46,065 nt of DNA from Akkermansiaceae bacterium (GCA_022424905.1 JAKMGP010000339.1:1-46065); one strand, 5' to 3'; counted from the stretch's first letter, positions 1 through 8,658 are shown. Program-made: numbers and translations. The notes: a model not told the origin generated them from the letters alone.

Positions 1-81
1 CGTGATAAAATCTACTTCCGCCTCGTGGTAAGCGCTTTTTAATTAGCTAGCAGAATCTCCTGTAGCACCCGTAGGTAATTC

Positions 82-2382
82 CTAGCAGTCGCGGTGCCCC
101 CAAACCCAGAGGGTTGGTACTACGATCACGCTCAGAGTCATCGTTAGCAGGACCCCGACTCCGCAGAAGAATCCCATCGATTGCAAAGTTTCATTGGAGG
201 CAAAACAAAGTGAACCAAACCCCACTACAGTCGAGAGCCCACAGAAAAAGATTCCCTTTCCTACTCCATTCCAGACCTTAACAAGATCACCTTTACTTCT
301 TCTTAAGGCGAAAATCAGGTGGATACTATAATCGATTCCAGTTCCCACAATGAGAGGGATCGCCATGCTACTAAGAAAGTTCCAGGGCTTCCCTACAACT
401 ACGACCAAGGCATTTACCAATAGAAGTACAGTCACAAGAACACCTGCAGTTAAAACCGCGTCCTTCCACGACCGGAAAACCAAGATCAACGCCACTAGAA
501 GGACCAAAGTTGCCGGAATAAAAAGAAGGTATAGATCATCTTTGACTCGCTTCAAAAGAAGTAATCGTAACATCTCCCAACCAGAAACCGTCACATCGTC
601 TGTGTTTAAAACCTGTAATTCCTTGGCGGTTTCAGCAGTCACAATTTCCTTCAACTGAATACGACCCGAGAAAAAACCATCCTCATGGTAAAACGTTCGG
701 GCAAAGGGATCAAGTTCATCAGAAATATCCACAAAACTCTTCAGCACTAAAGAATCTAAGGCTCTTCCTTTTTCGTTGAAACCCGCTCTCTCCATCTCAC
801 CAAGAATAGTTTGAGAGTTCTGTGCAATCTCGTTCCACACTTCAGCATTAATCATACGTGCCTCACGGTTCGGCAAAACCTCAACGGGCCACTCAGATCT
901 TGTGATCAACCCCGATTCCTTAAGCTTTTCAATTTTTGCCTCTGCAACCTTAAGGGAATTCCGCACTTCATCCACTGTTTCTCCCTTCGCAACCAATGAC
1001 AAATTCCGCCTCGAAAAGGCAGGGAATTGATTTTGCATAATTTCCAATGTTTGCGCAGCCTCACTTACCTCGGGCTCGACCATTGATACGTCAAACTCGA
1101 TCTCAGGCTGTCCAAGAGACACAAACACACCGATTGACCCAATCAGTAGTATCACGAGAAATGCCAACGCCAATTTCACCCCTGGAAATGGAGGTCTGAG
1201 TAATTGACAAGGTTGTTTTCTAGGAAATCTTTGGAGAGCAAGGGGCATCAACCACAGACAGATCACTGCCCCCACTACCAGCCCTATAAGTACCACTCCA
1301 CCCAATTGCTGAACCCCTTTAAAGGTGCTCAACATAAGGATTCCAAAAACAACCGCGGTGGTTAAAGCCGCCCAAAGAATCCCCGGAGCCATCTCACGCC
1401 GCAAGGATGCGGGGGACTGCCCCGCTGAAGACTCACGAGCAATGACCACGCCGTAATCGATCACCAGTCCGAGAAGAATTGCGGCAAACCCAACACTCAC
1501 CAAATTCAAAGTCCCATAAATCCAGCCAGCCAAGCCAAGAGTAATGAGAAAGACCAGCCCGAGGATCGCTCCCAAAACCAACAATTGGACAAAACTCCGT
1601 TGAGTCAAAAGGAACAAGATCCCAACAATAATTGAAGTAATAGTTATGGTCCCCGACATGTCTTTTTCCATTCCCGAACCTATTTCAGCACTAAAAACCG
1701 GCCCACCTGTCAGCGTGTAGGTGAATCCTTCCGATTTCCAGTTATTGGTGGATTCACGAATTTGATTCACCCACTTCGCATGTTCTCGATATTCTAGGCC
1801 GAGATCCGTATTTGCAATCATGACCAACCAAAACCGGCCATCTTCGCTTTGATAATCGAAACTATTACCTTGTAATTGATTCATCGTTGGGTGGGTCAAA
1901 AAACCCAAAGGATCATAAGCAGCCATCGTTGCTTCGCCCTGATCTAGGGAGAGAGCCACCTTGTCTTTGGACTCCGCTAATAGGGCCTGAATTTGTGCAG
2001 GCTCCCTCAATCTATCTGTAAATTTCTGAACTTGGGTTGGGTCAGAGTCAGCCCAAAGCCTTGCAAGACTTTTAGCGAAACTCTTTGGGTCGTCGTCAAA
2101 GCGATTACGATACTGAATCCGAGCTTCCGGAAGGCTCTTCTTTAAATGATCAGCCAACTCGGCAACATCCTCCTCGAAAATTTCATCGTCATGCTTTAGC
2201 AGAAGAATCACCCGATGATCATCATCAAAGTATTCCCGAAAGACCTGTAGGGCTTCTACCTCGGGAATTCCATCCGGCAAAATTTCAAGAACATCCGTTG
2301 CAAAACTCAAACGCTTCAGGCCGCTTATAGAAATAATAAGGACAATTCCAAAAATCAAATAGGTCTGGATCGGGCGGCGCAC
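82..2382 (-). CDS. MMPL/RND-superfamily exporter
   Basis: Inner-membrane transporter of the MMPL/RND type, a family whose members move lipids or hydrophobic molecules across the envelope by proton-driven export. The 766-residue protein has the duplicated RND layout: an N-terminal helix (about 8-24), a periplasmic loop of about 200 residues, a bundle of five to six helices (about 245-425), a second soluble loop, and a final bundle (about 640-755). The loop-flanking motif GIDYSIHL in the last bundle and LVIDYGVV in the first are the matched charged positions typical of the family. The start is GTG. It is divergent from the LolA-like gene at 2460, and that pairing suggests lipid or lipoprotein trafficking. 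The substrate cannot be read from the sequence. It could also be called a HpnN-like transporter, but no hopanoid genes are nearby. Confidence 0.85.
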   Translation of the reverse strand: MRRPIQTYLIFGIVLIISISGLKRLSFATDVLEILPDGIPEVEALQVFREYFDDDHRVILLLKHDDEIFEEDVAELADHLKKSLPEARIQYRNRFDDDPKSFAKSLARLWADSDPTQVQKFTDRLREPAQIQALLAESKDKVALSLDQGEATMAAYDPLGFLTHPTMNQLQGNSFDYQSEDGRFWLVMIANTDLGLEYREHAKWVNQIRESTNNWKSEGFTYTLTGGPVFSAEIGSGMEKDMSGTITITSIIVGILFLLTQRSFVQLLVLGAILGLVFLITLGLAGWIYGTLNLVSVGFAAILLGLVIDYGVVIARESSAGQSPASLRREMAPGILWAALTTAVVFGILMLSTFKGVQQLGGVVLIGLVVGAVICLWLMPLALQRFPRKQPCQLLRPPFPGVKLALAFLVILLIGSIGVFVSLGQPEIEFDVSMVEPEVSEAAQTLEIMQNQFPAFSRRNLSLVAKGETVDEVRNSLKVAEAKIEKLKESGLITRSEWPVEVLPNREARMINAEVWNEIAQNSQTILGEMERAGFNEKGRALDSLVLKSFVDISDELDPFARTFYHEDGFFSGRIQLKEIVTAETAKELQVLNTDDVTVSGWEMLRLLLLKRVKDDLYLLFIPATLVLLVALILVFRSWKDAVLTAGVLVTVLLLVNALVVVVGKPWNFLSSMAIPLIVGTGIDYSIHLIFALRRSKGDLVKVWNGVGKGIFFCGLSTVVGFGSLCFASNETLQSMGFFCGVGVLLTMTLSVIVVPTLWVWGHRDC

Positions 2383-2459
2383 GCGCGGATATTGACTGCT
2401 CTTTAAGAAATATCGACTTCCTAGATTGAGATTATCCTAAAAAAATAGATCATACGCCT

Positions 2460-3095
2460 ATGGTTCGATTTAGTATCATCTTGCTCTATTTCTCGCTCCG
2501 AGTTTTCGCCAACGAGGCAGCTCCACTTAGAGAAGCACTTAACAAACAAGCAGCTCATAAATCCGTTGTGGCAACCTTCCGTCAAACCAAGCGAGTTCCA
2601 GCTTTGACAGACGATATCAAGACCATGGGAAAACTCTGGCTAATTCCGGGAAAAGCTTTTCGCTGGGAGATTGGAAAACCAGTTAGACAAACGATCATCT
2701 ATAACGGTGGTCAAGTCTTGATGATCGATGAGCTCAAGAAGACCGGCGAACGGCTCTCACCCGACGATCGTTCGGTAAAGCCCCTATTTCTTACTTTGGG
2801 GATGGGTAAAGAGGCGTCATTTGATGAGATGCTGAAAGTCTTTACGATCACTAGTACGAACAAAGCCAAGGGACGGTACAATGCAACATTTTCTCCCAAA
2901 CAACGCGCGGTAAAAAAGATCATCAAGTCTCTCTTAATGCAGGTAAATCTTGAGGCCTCTTTTGTAGAACGTATCGGGTGGACCCAGAGGGACGGCACCG
3001 AGACCATGACCGAGTTTTTCACTCCTCAACTGAATATTGCGATCCCCACCGGCATCTTTAAAGTCGACGATTCTGCTTATCGCTGGAAGGAGTAA
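2460..3095 (+). CDS. LolA-like outer-membrane lipoprotein carrier
   Basis: Predicted periplasmic protein of the LolA family, whose members carry lipoproteins or other acylated molecules across the periplasm in a hydrophobic half-barrel. The 211 residues begin with a signal peptide (about 1-18, ending near VFAN). Next comes an early conserved stretch with VVATFRQTKRVP, matching the position where LolA proteins have a F-x-Q-x-K/R element, and then a beta-rich body with GKLWLIPGKAFRWEI, like the GxLWxxRPGxxRW pattern of the family. The divergent neighbour is an MMPL exporter. LolA-like plus MMPL pairs occur in gene sets for export of lipid-like products such as aryl polyenes, so this may be a dedicated carrier and not the housekeeping LolA. 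It converges on engB with only 19 bases between the stops. Confidence 0.75.
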   Translation: MVRFSIILLYFSLRVFANEAAPLREALNKQAAHKSVVATFRQTKRVPALTDDIKTMGKLWLIPGKAFRWEIGKPVRQTIIYNGGQVLMIDELKKTGERLSPDDRSVKPLFLTLGMGKEASFDEMLKVFTITSTNKAKGRYNATFSPKQRAVKKIIKSLLMQVNLEASFVERIGWTQRDGTETMTEFFTPQLNIAIPTGIFKVDDSAYRWKE

Positions 3096-3114
3096 ACCAG
3101 CACCTAAAACCCTA

Positions 3115-3714
3115 CTAGATTTGTTTTGAAATCGCAGTTTCAATGAATTTGAGAACTTCTTTTCGACCAGTTCGAGTTGTTGTCGAGGTTTCAAAATAGA
3201 TCGGATCTCCTTCACTAAAATCCTTCATCTTTTCCAAGAATAATCCAATATTCTTGCGAATAAGCTTAGCTTTACTCTTATCAATCTTCGTGAAAATAAG
3301 TGCAAAAGGTAACTGGGCCTCAATGAGCCAAGCGAGAAACTCTAGATCTATTTTCTGCGGAGAGTGGCGTGAATCGATTAACACGAATGTCCCAGTCAAT
3401 GTTTCCCGATTGAGCAGATAGTCCGATACGAATTCATTGAAATGATCTCTTTGAGACTTTGAAACTTTTGCGTAGCCATAGCCCGGAAGATCGACAAGAT
3501 TCCACGAGTCGTTGATCGAGAAAAAGTTGATTTCTCTCGTCCGCCCAGGAGTTTTTGAAACCCTGGCTAAGCCTTCTTTATTTGTGAGAAGATTAATCAG
3601 GGATGACTTCCCCACATTAGATCGTCCAATGAAAGCAAACTCAGGAAGATCCGGCGCAGGGCATCCACCAAAACTGATTGCACTTGTCTTAAATTTTGAA
3701 TTTTGAATTTTCAT
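3115..3714 (-). CDS. engB: Ribosome-biogenesis GTPase EngB (YihA/YsxC)
   Basis: Small TRAFAC-class GTPase needed for large ribosomal subunit assembly in many bacteria. The 199-residue length is normal for the family. The G motifs are all visible: G1 GRSNVGKS at about 30-37, the switch I region with KTPGRTREINFF, G3 DLPGYGYAKV, G4 TKID, and a G5-like ETST near the C-terminus. The N-terminal peptide MKIQNSKFKTSA is followed by the family-typical PEFAFIGRSN. The gene is followed by the convergent LolA-like gene, and upstream (3764-3791) lies a terminator hairpin of the PEP-CTERM gene, so engB probably has its own promoter in 3715-3763, although I cannot point to convincing boxes. Confidence 0.95.
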   Translation of the reverse strand: MKIQNSKFKTSAISFGGCPAPDLPEFAFIGRSNVGKSSLINLLTNKEGLARVSKTPGRTREINFFSINDSWNLVDLPGYGYAKVSKSQRDHFNEFVSDYLLNRETLTGTFVLIDSRHSPQKIDLEFLAWLIEAQLPFALIFTKIDKSKAKLIRKNIGLFLEKMKDFSEGDPIYFETSTTTRTGRKEVLKFIETAISKQI

Positions 3715-3755
3715 CAGCGCACAAGATCTCGTTTAAGTAAGATGGTGAATGAGAC

Positions 3756-3791
3756 AATAAAAAACGGCTGCTTTCCGAAGAAAGCAGCCGT
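3756..3791 (-). terminator. Rho-independent terminator of the PEP-CTERM gene
   Basis: A perfect 12-bp stem (3764-3775 with 3780-3791) closes on CGAA on the plus strand, which is a UUCG tetraloop in the minus-strand transcript. A run of six U residues follows on the minus strand. It sits 43 bases after the stop of the PEP-CTERM gene, so it ends that transcript before engB. Confidence 0.9.
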
Positions 3792-3833
3792 GAAAACAAA
3801 AATAAAATGATTGTTGCGAACGTGCCAAGTCGG

Positions 3834-4475
3834 CTAGCGACGGCGACGTGCTGCCAGAGCGAGTCCAGCAAGTGCAGCAAGAAGGCTTGTTGATGGCTCC
3901 GGGACAACTACTCCCTCACCAAGTTGGATACCTTCGTCGAAAGTAAGGCCAAGACCTGTGTCAACGTTAGTAACGATTGTGCCGTAGACAAGTGAGTCAG
4001 CGGTCAATGCATCGCTATTGATAATGATGTCAAGCGCGCCAGCACCGACAGCATTCTCAGTTCCGAAGACCAAACCTGGATCGTAAACTGCGAAGTCAGT
4101 TGAACTAGCAAGATCGGCGCCATCACCAATCACGAGATAAACGGAAGCACCTACAGGTGATTCTGTCGTTCCCGCAGGAATTGGAGCCGAGCGGTTGCCG
4201 TCAAAGAAGCCGCCAACACCGATGCTGTTTGAGAAAGCACTGTTTCCTTCTCCAAATGCCGTGAACAAAAGAACTTCTTCTTTGCTCGTAGGAGCAGATG
4301 CGAAAGTTCCAGCTGCGACGAATCCAGAGCCAAGGGCAATTGGGGCACCGGTGTTATCAAGAACAGGAACAGCTGTGTTATCAGCTGAAGCTACGTTCAA
4401 GAATGAAACGGTGTATGCACTTGCTCCTGAGAACAACCCAACGGCTGCCAAGCTAGCGATTACTGTTTTCTTCAT
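3834..4475 (-). CDS. PEP-CTERM sorting domain protein
   Basis: Secreted protein with a signal peptide (1-20, cut near ASA/Y) and a classical exosortase sorting tag in the last 23 residues: VPEPS, a hydrophobic helix rich in L and A, and a terminal RRRR cluster. The family role is display or release after recognition of the tag by exosortase, usually linked to exopolysaccharide. The body (about 21-190) is low in Lys and rich in Gly, Ala, Thr, Ser and Asp with predicted beta strands. It has no cysteine and no recognised enzyme motif, so its own function is unknown. A cognate exosortase candidate lies at about 43-44 kb. The gene follows the repeat protein at 4509-5558 by 33 bases, suggesting co-transcription, and ends at a strong terminator. 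Confidence 0.93.
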   Translation of the reverse strand: MKKTVIASLAAVGLFSGASAYTVSFLNVASADNTAVPVLDNTGAPIALGSGFVAAGTFASAPTSKEEVLLFTAFGEGNSAFSNSIGVGGFFDGNRSAPIPAGTTESPVGASVYLVIGDGADLASSTDFAVYDPGLVFGTENAVGAGALDIIINSDALTADSLVYGTIVTNVDTGLGLTFDEGIQLGEGVVVPEPSTSLLAALAGLALAARRRR

Positions 4476-4508
4476 AATAATGATTTTAAAAGTGAATTTT
4501 CTTTAAAC

Positions 4509-5558
4509 TTAGAGGTCAGCGTAAAACGCAGGAGCTCCAATTGATACTCCCTGTGGAAGAGCACCGCGGTTTTGAATAACGATTCCTGAGGCAGAGTCAA
4601 GAGAAACTGCTGTTGAATCTGCGTCGTTGCTATTACCTGTTGCGGCATCAACAACTTTCCAACCAGCACCGGCTCCACCAAACCCACCAGAAGAATACCA
4701 GTAGATGTCGAAGTCAGCTCCGTTTGGAATGAAAACGAGATCAGCACCACCCTGTCCAGCAGATGCTGTGAGAGTGCCTGCTCTAAGAACGCCAGGATTA
4801 CCTGCTTCGTCAAAGGCTGATGAAAGAGTTGCTCCGGCAGGATAGATTGTGCTCAAGTAATTAAACTGAGTTGTAAGAGCTGGAGTAGTGCCAGTCGTCT
4901 TAACCGACCCACTTACGACAATGGAGTTGTCAGCACCACGGTTCTGAATGATGAGGCCGTCAGTGTAAACTAGAGTTACAGCTGCACCGTCAACGTCGTT
5001 GCTTTCACCGCTTGCTGGATCAACTTGCTTCCAGCCTGCGCCGACGCCACCGAAACCACCAGAAGAATACCAGTAAGTGTCAAATGCGCCTGAGCCGTCT
5101 GGGACAAGAACAAGATCAGCACCACCTTGTCCGGCGGAACCAGTCAAGCTAGCTCCGTCAGCACCAAAGACAGAAGCGAGAGTCTGTGGAGCACGGACAG
5201 TCACGGTGTTCTCCACCTCAAGGTTGTCTAAAAGATCAGCAGGAACGGAAATGGATCCAGCGGCAACTGTTCCAACAACAACTGCGCCTGCAGCGTCCCC
5301 GTCAACAACTTCAACGATCACTGAACCATCAGCGACTTCGCCACTTGCGAGAGTGATTGCACCATTCTCAGCTGTAGCAACCGTGCTAGTAGCGAGAGGA
5401 GCTCCGAGGAGGCGGAGACCAACATAATTAAACTGTTGGTTAATTTCAAGAGTCTCATAGCCAACGGGCTTCGAGACTGATTCCTGAGCAGCGGCACTTC
5501 CCATGAGGAGGGCTCCAAGCCCAAAAGCGGCAGCTGCTTTAAGAGTAGTATTTTTCAT
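4509..5558 (-). CDS. Secreted internal-repeat protein, TIGR02597-like
   Basis: A 349-residue exported protein of unknown function. I place the start at the ATG at 5558 and not at the longer frame start at 5624, because the ATG opens a clean signal peptide (MKNTTLKAAAAFGLGALL, cut near AAAQ). After the signal comes a KPVGYETLEI segment and the phrase FNYVGLRLLG, which resembles the uncharacterised TIGR02597 group of Verrucomicrobia; that assignment is from memory and needs a profile search. Two similar blocks of about 69 residues (4935-5141 and 4563-4766) share SAGQGGADLV, YWYSSGGFGG, GAGWK and IQNRG. There is no PEP-CTERM tag and no cysteine. The gene is immediately upstream of a PEP-CTERM gene, so the two may act together at the cell surface. 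Confidence 0.8.
   Translation of the reverse strand: MKNTTLKAAAAFGLGALLMGSAAAQESVSKPVGYETLEINQQFNYVGLRLLGAPLATSTVATAENGAITLASGEVADGSVIVEVVDGDAAGAVVVGTVAAGSISVPADLLDNLEVENTVTVRAPQTLASVFGADGASLTGSAGQGGADLVLVPDGSGAFDTYWYSSGGFGGVGAGWKQVDPASGESNDVDGAAVTLVYTDGLIIQNRGADNSIVVSGSVKTTGTTPALTTQFNYLSTIYPAGATLSSAFDEAGNPGVLRAGTLTASAGQGGADLVFIPNGADFDIYWYSSGGFGGAGAGWKVVDAATGNSNDADSTAVSLDSASGIVIQNRGALPQGVSIGAPAFYADL
4563..4766 (-). repeat. Internal protein-coding repeat, copy 2
   Basis: This second copy encodes about 68 residues that match copy 1 at 4935-5141. Shared elements in order are SAGQGGADLV, DxYWYSSGGFGG, GAGWKxVD, NSND or ESND, and IxIQNRGA. The DNA around the YWYSSGGFGG codons is nearly identical between copies, which points to a fairly recent duplication or to gene conversion. 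Confidence 0.85.
4935..5141 (-). repeat. Internal protein-coding repeat, copy 1
   Basis: The first copy in protein order, about 69 residues, offset by about 375 bases from copy 2. The duplicated unit probably includes the preceding FNY[VL] segment, since both copies are preceded by such a segment, but the linker lengths differ (about 95 residues before copy 1, about 30 before copy 2). Confidence 0.85.
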
Positions 5559-5591
5559 TTTTGTTTTCTTTGCTGTTTTAGTTGAAGTCTC

Positions 5592-5608
5592 GTCAACATG
5601 AAGTTGAC
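5592..5608. promoter_or_regulatory. Perfect inverted repeat upstream of the repeat-protein gene
   Basis: GTCAAC and GTTGAC flank a 5-base spacer, 34 bases before the ATG at 5558. This could be an operator or a small 5' UTR hairpin. No clear sigma-70 boxes accompany it, so the role is open. Confidence 0.35.
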
Positions 5609-5685
5609 AAGTTTTCGCAGGCAATCCGATGTGAAGTTACCGTCAAAAGGCGGCAGGCGTCAATGCCATTCTTCGAAGTTTTTGA

Positions 5686-5716
5686 GAAAAATTATTGTAG
5701 TTCATAAAACAATAAT
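5686..5716 (-). terminator. AT-rich terminator of the accB-accC-thiE-pfkB operon
   Basis: An 8-bp perfect stem, ATTATTGT (5691-5698) with ACAATAAT (5709-5716), has a 10-base loop. On the minus strand it is followed by five U residues. It lies 22 bases after the kinase stop, which fits the end of that operon. The AT-only character makes it weaker than other terminators in the window. Confidence 0.6.
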
Positions 5717-5738
5717 ACTTCAGCGCCAACCCCTCTAG

Positions 5739-6674
5739 TTAAAGGCTTTCCTTTAATGGCGACCAAGCAGAAATCTGCTGGAACTGGTCAATCCGCTCAA
5801 AAAAATCAGTTTTGCGGGCCGACTCGAGCGATTTCGTTGAGAAATTTTCGCAGGTGAACGACGCAAGAATTGAGCCGTTTACGACTGCCGTTTTCAGTTG
5901 ATCAAAGGTCGGTGTCACTGCACCTTCTGCCGCCAAAGTTCCAATCAAGCCGCCAAGAAAGGTGTCTCCAGCTCCAGTCGGATCCGACAAATCACGCAGC
6001 GGCCACGCTCCACAGCGAAAAAATGCTCCATCGGGGCCGAATAATTTGGCCCCAAACTCGCCAAGCTTCACCACAACATAACGAGGTCCCTTTTCCAGCA
6101 ATCTTTCTCCCGCAAGGACAAGATTGTTCGTGTTAGCGAACTCCCGAGCTTCGCTTTCGTTAATGACCAAAAGATCAATCCGTTTTAAAACATCATGTAG
6201 CTCCTCATTAGCCACCGTGATCCAAAGATCCATCGTGTCAGCGACCACAAACTTTTCCTGCGCATTACATTGCTCCAGCATCTGAAGCTGATTGATGGGG
6301 GCCATGTTAGCCAAAACGACAAACGGGGCATCGGCAAGCTCGGCAGGAACTGAAACCTGCCAGTGCTCCAAAACATTAATGGCAACATTATGAGTCGTCC
6401 GCTCGTTCATATTTTCGTGATACTCACCGGTCCAAGTAAACGAGGCCTGCTCCGAGCGCTCCAGGCCGGACAAATCGACTCCCTGTTCACTCAACATCTC
6501 AAGATGCTCCTGCGGGAAGTCGTTACCGATGATACCTAACAGATGCACCGAAGAGGCAAGTTTTGCTGCAGCCAGCGAGGCATAGCTAGCGGAACCCCCA
6601 AGCAGATTGGTTTCATCTGCGACCGGGGTTTTGACATTATCAATGGCGACCGAACCGCCGACGAGTATTTTCAT
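5739..6674 (-). CDS. PfkB-family carbohydrate/nucleoside kinase (ribokinase group C-like)
   Basis: A 311-residue ATP-dependent kinase of the PfkB/ribokinase fold. The start is set at the ATG at 6674, where ATGA overlaps the thiE stop by four bases; the longer open frame to 6809 has no homology-like sequence. Visible motifs are the N-terminal GGSVAIDN, the substrate-side LLGGSASYASLAAA, the lid region ERTTHNVAINV, INESEAREF, and the C-terminal DPTGAGDTFLGG with catalytic Asp and anion hole. The pattern GEYHENMNERTT and the DTMDLWI segment match a subgroup of PfkB kinases whose substrate is not established. It is the last gene of the accB-accC-thiE operon. A direct role in thiamine salvage is possible but not shown, since ThiD and ThiM have different motifs. 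Confidence 0.88.
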   Translation of the reverse strand: MKILVGGSVAIDNVKTPVADETNLLGGSASYASLAAAKLASSVHLLGIIGNDFPQEHLEMLSEQGVDLSGLERSEQASFTWTGEYHENMNERTTHNVAINVLEHWQVSVPAELADAPFVVLANMAPINQLQMLEQCNAQEKFVVADTMDLWITVANEELHDVLKRIDLLVINESEAREFANTNNLVLAGERLLEKGPRYVVVKLGEFGAKLFGPDGAFFRCGAWPLRDLSDPTGAGDTFLGGLIGTLAAEGAVTPTFDQLKTAVVNGSILASFTCENFSTKSLESARKTDFFERIDQFQQISAWSPLKESL

Positions 6675-7303
6675 AAGAGTTGGGATAAAAGTCTTTGGGT
6701 CTCCTCCTTCGGGACAGGCGATGACAATAAGTGAGAAACTATTACCACACGCCGGGCACCGGCCTGCTTCACTTCCGCTAAATTGCCCGGCTTGATTCCA
6801 CCAATACAAAATGCCGGGATTTGCAAACCTACTTCGTTCTGCATAGCGCGAATCTTACCAAGTCCAATTCCGGGACGACCTTTTTTGGTCGGGGTAGGGA
6901 AAAGGGGGCCAAAACCAATGTAGTCCGCGCTGTCCGCTAAGGCCTGGCGCGCTTGCCTCAAGGAATGGGTAGACCGTCCTAGTAGCATCTCTGGCCCGAT
7001 TCGCGCTCTCGCTTCCTGAAGGGAGCCATCATCTTGCCCTAAATGAAGTCCATGCGCCCCGCACTCGAGCGCGAGCTCTAAATGATCATTAATCACCAGC
7101 GGGGCCTTAAACTCATCACAAAGAGTTCGCAATCTCAGCGCGAGATCCCGGAGCGAACTGGGATCATGGCCTTTTGCGCGAAGCTGTAAAATCCCAACGC
7201 CACCAGCCAGCAGAGCGCGCGAAACATCTTCCGCTTTTTCGCTACTCACGTAGCCGAGATCGCAGATCCCATAAAGAACTGCATTTTCAAGAGCTGATCT
7301 CAC
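6671..7303 (-). CDS. thiE: Thiamine-phosphate synthase
   Basis: Cytoplasmic TIM-barrel enzyme that joins HMP pyrophosphate to thiazole phosphate to give thiamine monophosphate. The 210 residues match the normal size. Diagnostic motifs are ILQLRAKG near the start (diphosphate binding), LVINDHLELAL, GLHLGQDDG, LGRSTHS, IGFGPLFPTPTKKG and AFCIGGIKPGN. It overlaps accC by four bases upstream and the PfkB kinase by four bases downstream, so it is translationally coupled inside the fatty-acid operon. No other thi gene is in the window, and because thiE lies in mid-operon with no leader, no TPP riboswitch is present here. Confidence 0.95.
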   Translation of the reverse strand: MRSALENAVLYGICDLGYVSSEKAEDVSRALLAGGVGILQLRAKGHDPSSLRDLALRLRTLCDEFKAPLVINDHLELALECGAHGLHLGQDDGSLQEARARIGPEMLLGRSTHSLRQARQALADSADYIGFGPLFPTPTKKGRPGIGLGKIRAMQNEVGLQIPAFCIGGIKPGNLAEVKQAGARRVVIVSHLLSSPVPKEETQRLLSQLL

Positions 7304-8658
7304 TCCCCGTTCTTTTCCTTAAGGTATTTGGCGACCCAAGCAATGTCGTATTTCCCGGCAATAAAATCGGGGTGATCGATTATCTCCTGCTGGAATGGAA
7401 TAGTGGTCTTGATGCCACGGATCGTGAACTCCGAGAGTGCGCGCTTCATTCGAGCAATCGCCACCTCACGACTTGATGCCGTCACGATGAGCTTCGCAAT
7501 CATTGAATCATAATGGGGAGGCACCGTGTAACCGGAATAAACGTGCGAATCAACTCGCACCCCTTTCCCCCCCGGAGCATACCATAAATCGATGGTTCCA
7601 GGGCTCGGCGTAAAATTATTATAAGGATCTTCCGCATTAATACGGCACTCGATGGAATGGCCACGCGGCTCCACTCCGAGGACATGACTGGAGACCGGTT
7701 CACCGGACGCGATACGAATCTGTTCTTTAATGAGCTCGCAGCCCATTACCTCCTCCGTCACCGGGTGCTCAACCTGGATCCGGGTGTTCATCTCCATAAA
7801 ATAAAAATCAGTAGCATCAGCATTGACCAAATATTCGATCGTTCCAGCATTCCGGTAGCTAATAGATTCTATCAAACGCACCGACGCTTCGCCCATCCGC
7901 TCCCGCATTTCGGGCGAAATCAACGGACTAGGACATTCCTCGATGATTTTCTGGTTACGGCGCTGCATTGAGCAGTCTCGCTCCCCAAGATGAAAGTAAT
8001 TCCCATGATCATCAGCAAGGACCTGAAACTCAATGTGATGGGGCTCAAGAACCAACTTCTCAATGTAGCAATCTCCATTATTAAAGCAGGCTTCGGCCTC
8101 TTTGGAGGCCGCCTTAAACTGAGACTTAAACTCGTCCTCACTCATTGCGGGACGCATCCCGCGACCTCCACCACCAGCCGTCGCCTTAATCATGACAGGA
8201 AATCCAACCTCCTTGGCAACCTTAAGCCCCTCAACTACGTCAGCGACAATGCCGTCCGAGCCGGGAGTCACAGGAACTCCATTGGCAGTCGCAGTGGCGC
8301 GAGCCGTGTTCTTATCACCCATCGTTCGGATAACTTCGGCCGAGGGGCCAATGAACGTAATATTGCAGCTTTCGCAAATCTCAGCGAAGCGGGCATTTTC
8401 CGAGAGAAATCCGTATCCGGGGTGAATCGCATCTGCTCCGGTGATTTCAGCTGCCGCAATGATGCGGTCGGGTTTCAAATAGCTTTCTTTGCTGGGACCA
8501 GGGCCGATACACACTGAATCATCAGCAAGCTGGACATGCATAGAATCAATATCCGCCTCAGAGTAGACCGCGACAGATTCAACTCCTAATTCACGACAAG
8601 CCCGAATGATGCGAAGGGCGATTTCGCCACGATTGGCGACGAGGACGCGCTTAAACAT
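7300..8658 (-). CDS. accC: Acetyl-CoA carboxylase biotin carboxylase subunit
   Basis: ATP-grasp enzyme that carboxylates the biotin carried on AccB, the first half of the malonyl-CoA forming reaction. The ATG at 8658 gives a 452-residue protein beginning MFKRVLVANRGEIALRI, the canonical family start; the longer frame to 8736 is not supported. Key elements are the glycine-rich ATP loop KATAGGGGRGMR, HHIEFQVLADDHGN, ERDCSMQRRNQKIIEE, and EMNTRIQVEHPVTEE with the catalytic Glu and Arg. It lies 20 bases after accB and overlaps thiE by four bases. The carboxyltransferase subunits (accA/accD) are not in the window. Confidence 0.97.
   Translation of the reverse strand: MFKRVLVANRGEIALRIIRACRELGVESVAVYSEADIDSMHVQLADDSVCIGPGPSKESYLKPDRIIAAAEITGADAIHPGYGFLSENARFAEICESCNITFIGPSAEVIRTMGDKNTARATATANGVPVTPGSDGIVADVVEGLKVAKEVGFPVMIKATAGGGGRGMRPAMSEDEFKSQFKAASKEAEACFNNGDCYIEKLVLEPHHIEFQVLADDHGNYFHLGERDCSMQRRNQKIIEECPSPLISPEMRERMGEASVRLIESISYRNAGTIEYLVNADATDFYFMEMNTRIQVEHPVTEEVMGCELIKEQIRIASGEPVSSHVLGVEPRGHSIECRINAEDPYNNFTPSPGTIDLWYAPGGKGVRVDSHVYSGYTVPPHYDSMIAKLIVTASSREVAIARMKRALSEFTIRGIKTTIPFQQEIIDHPDFIAGKYDIAWVAKYLKEKNGE

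Noticed and set aside
7300..7400. TPP riboswitch before thiE
   Set aside because: thiE overlaps accC by four bases and has no leader, so there is no room for one.
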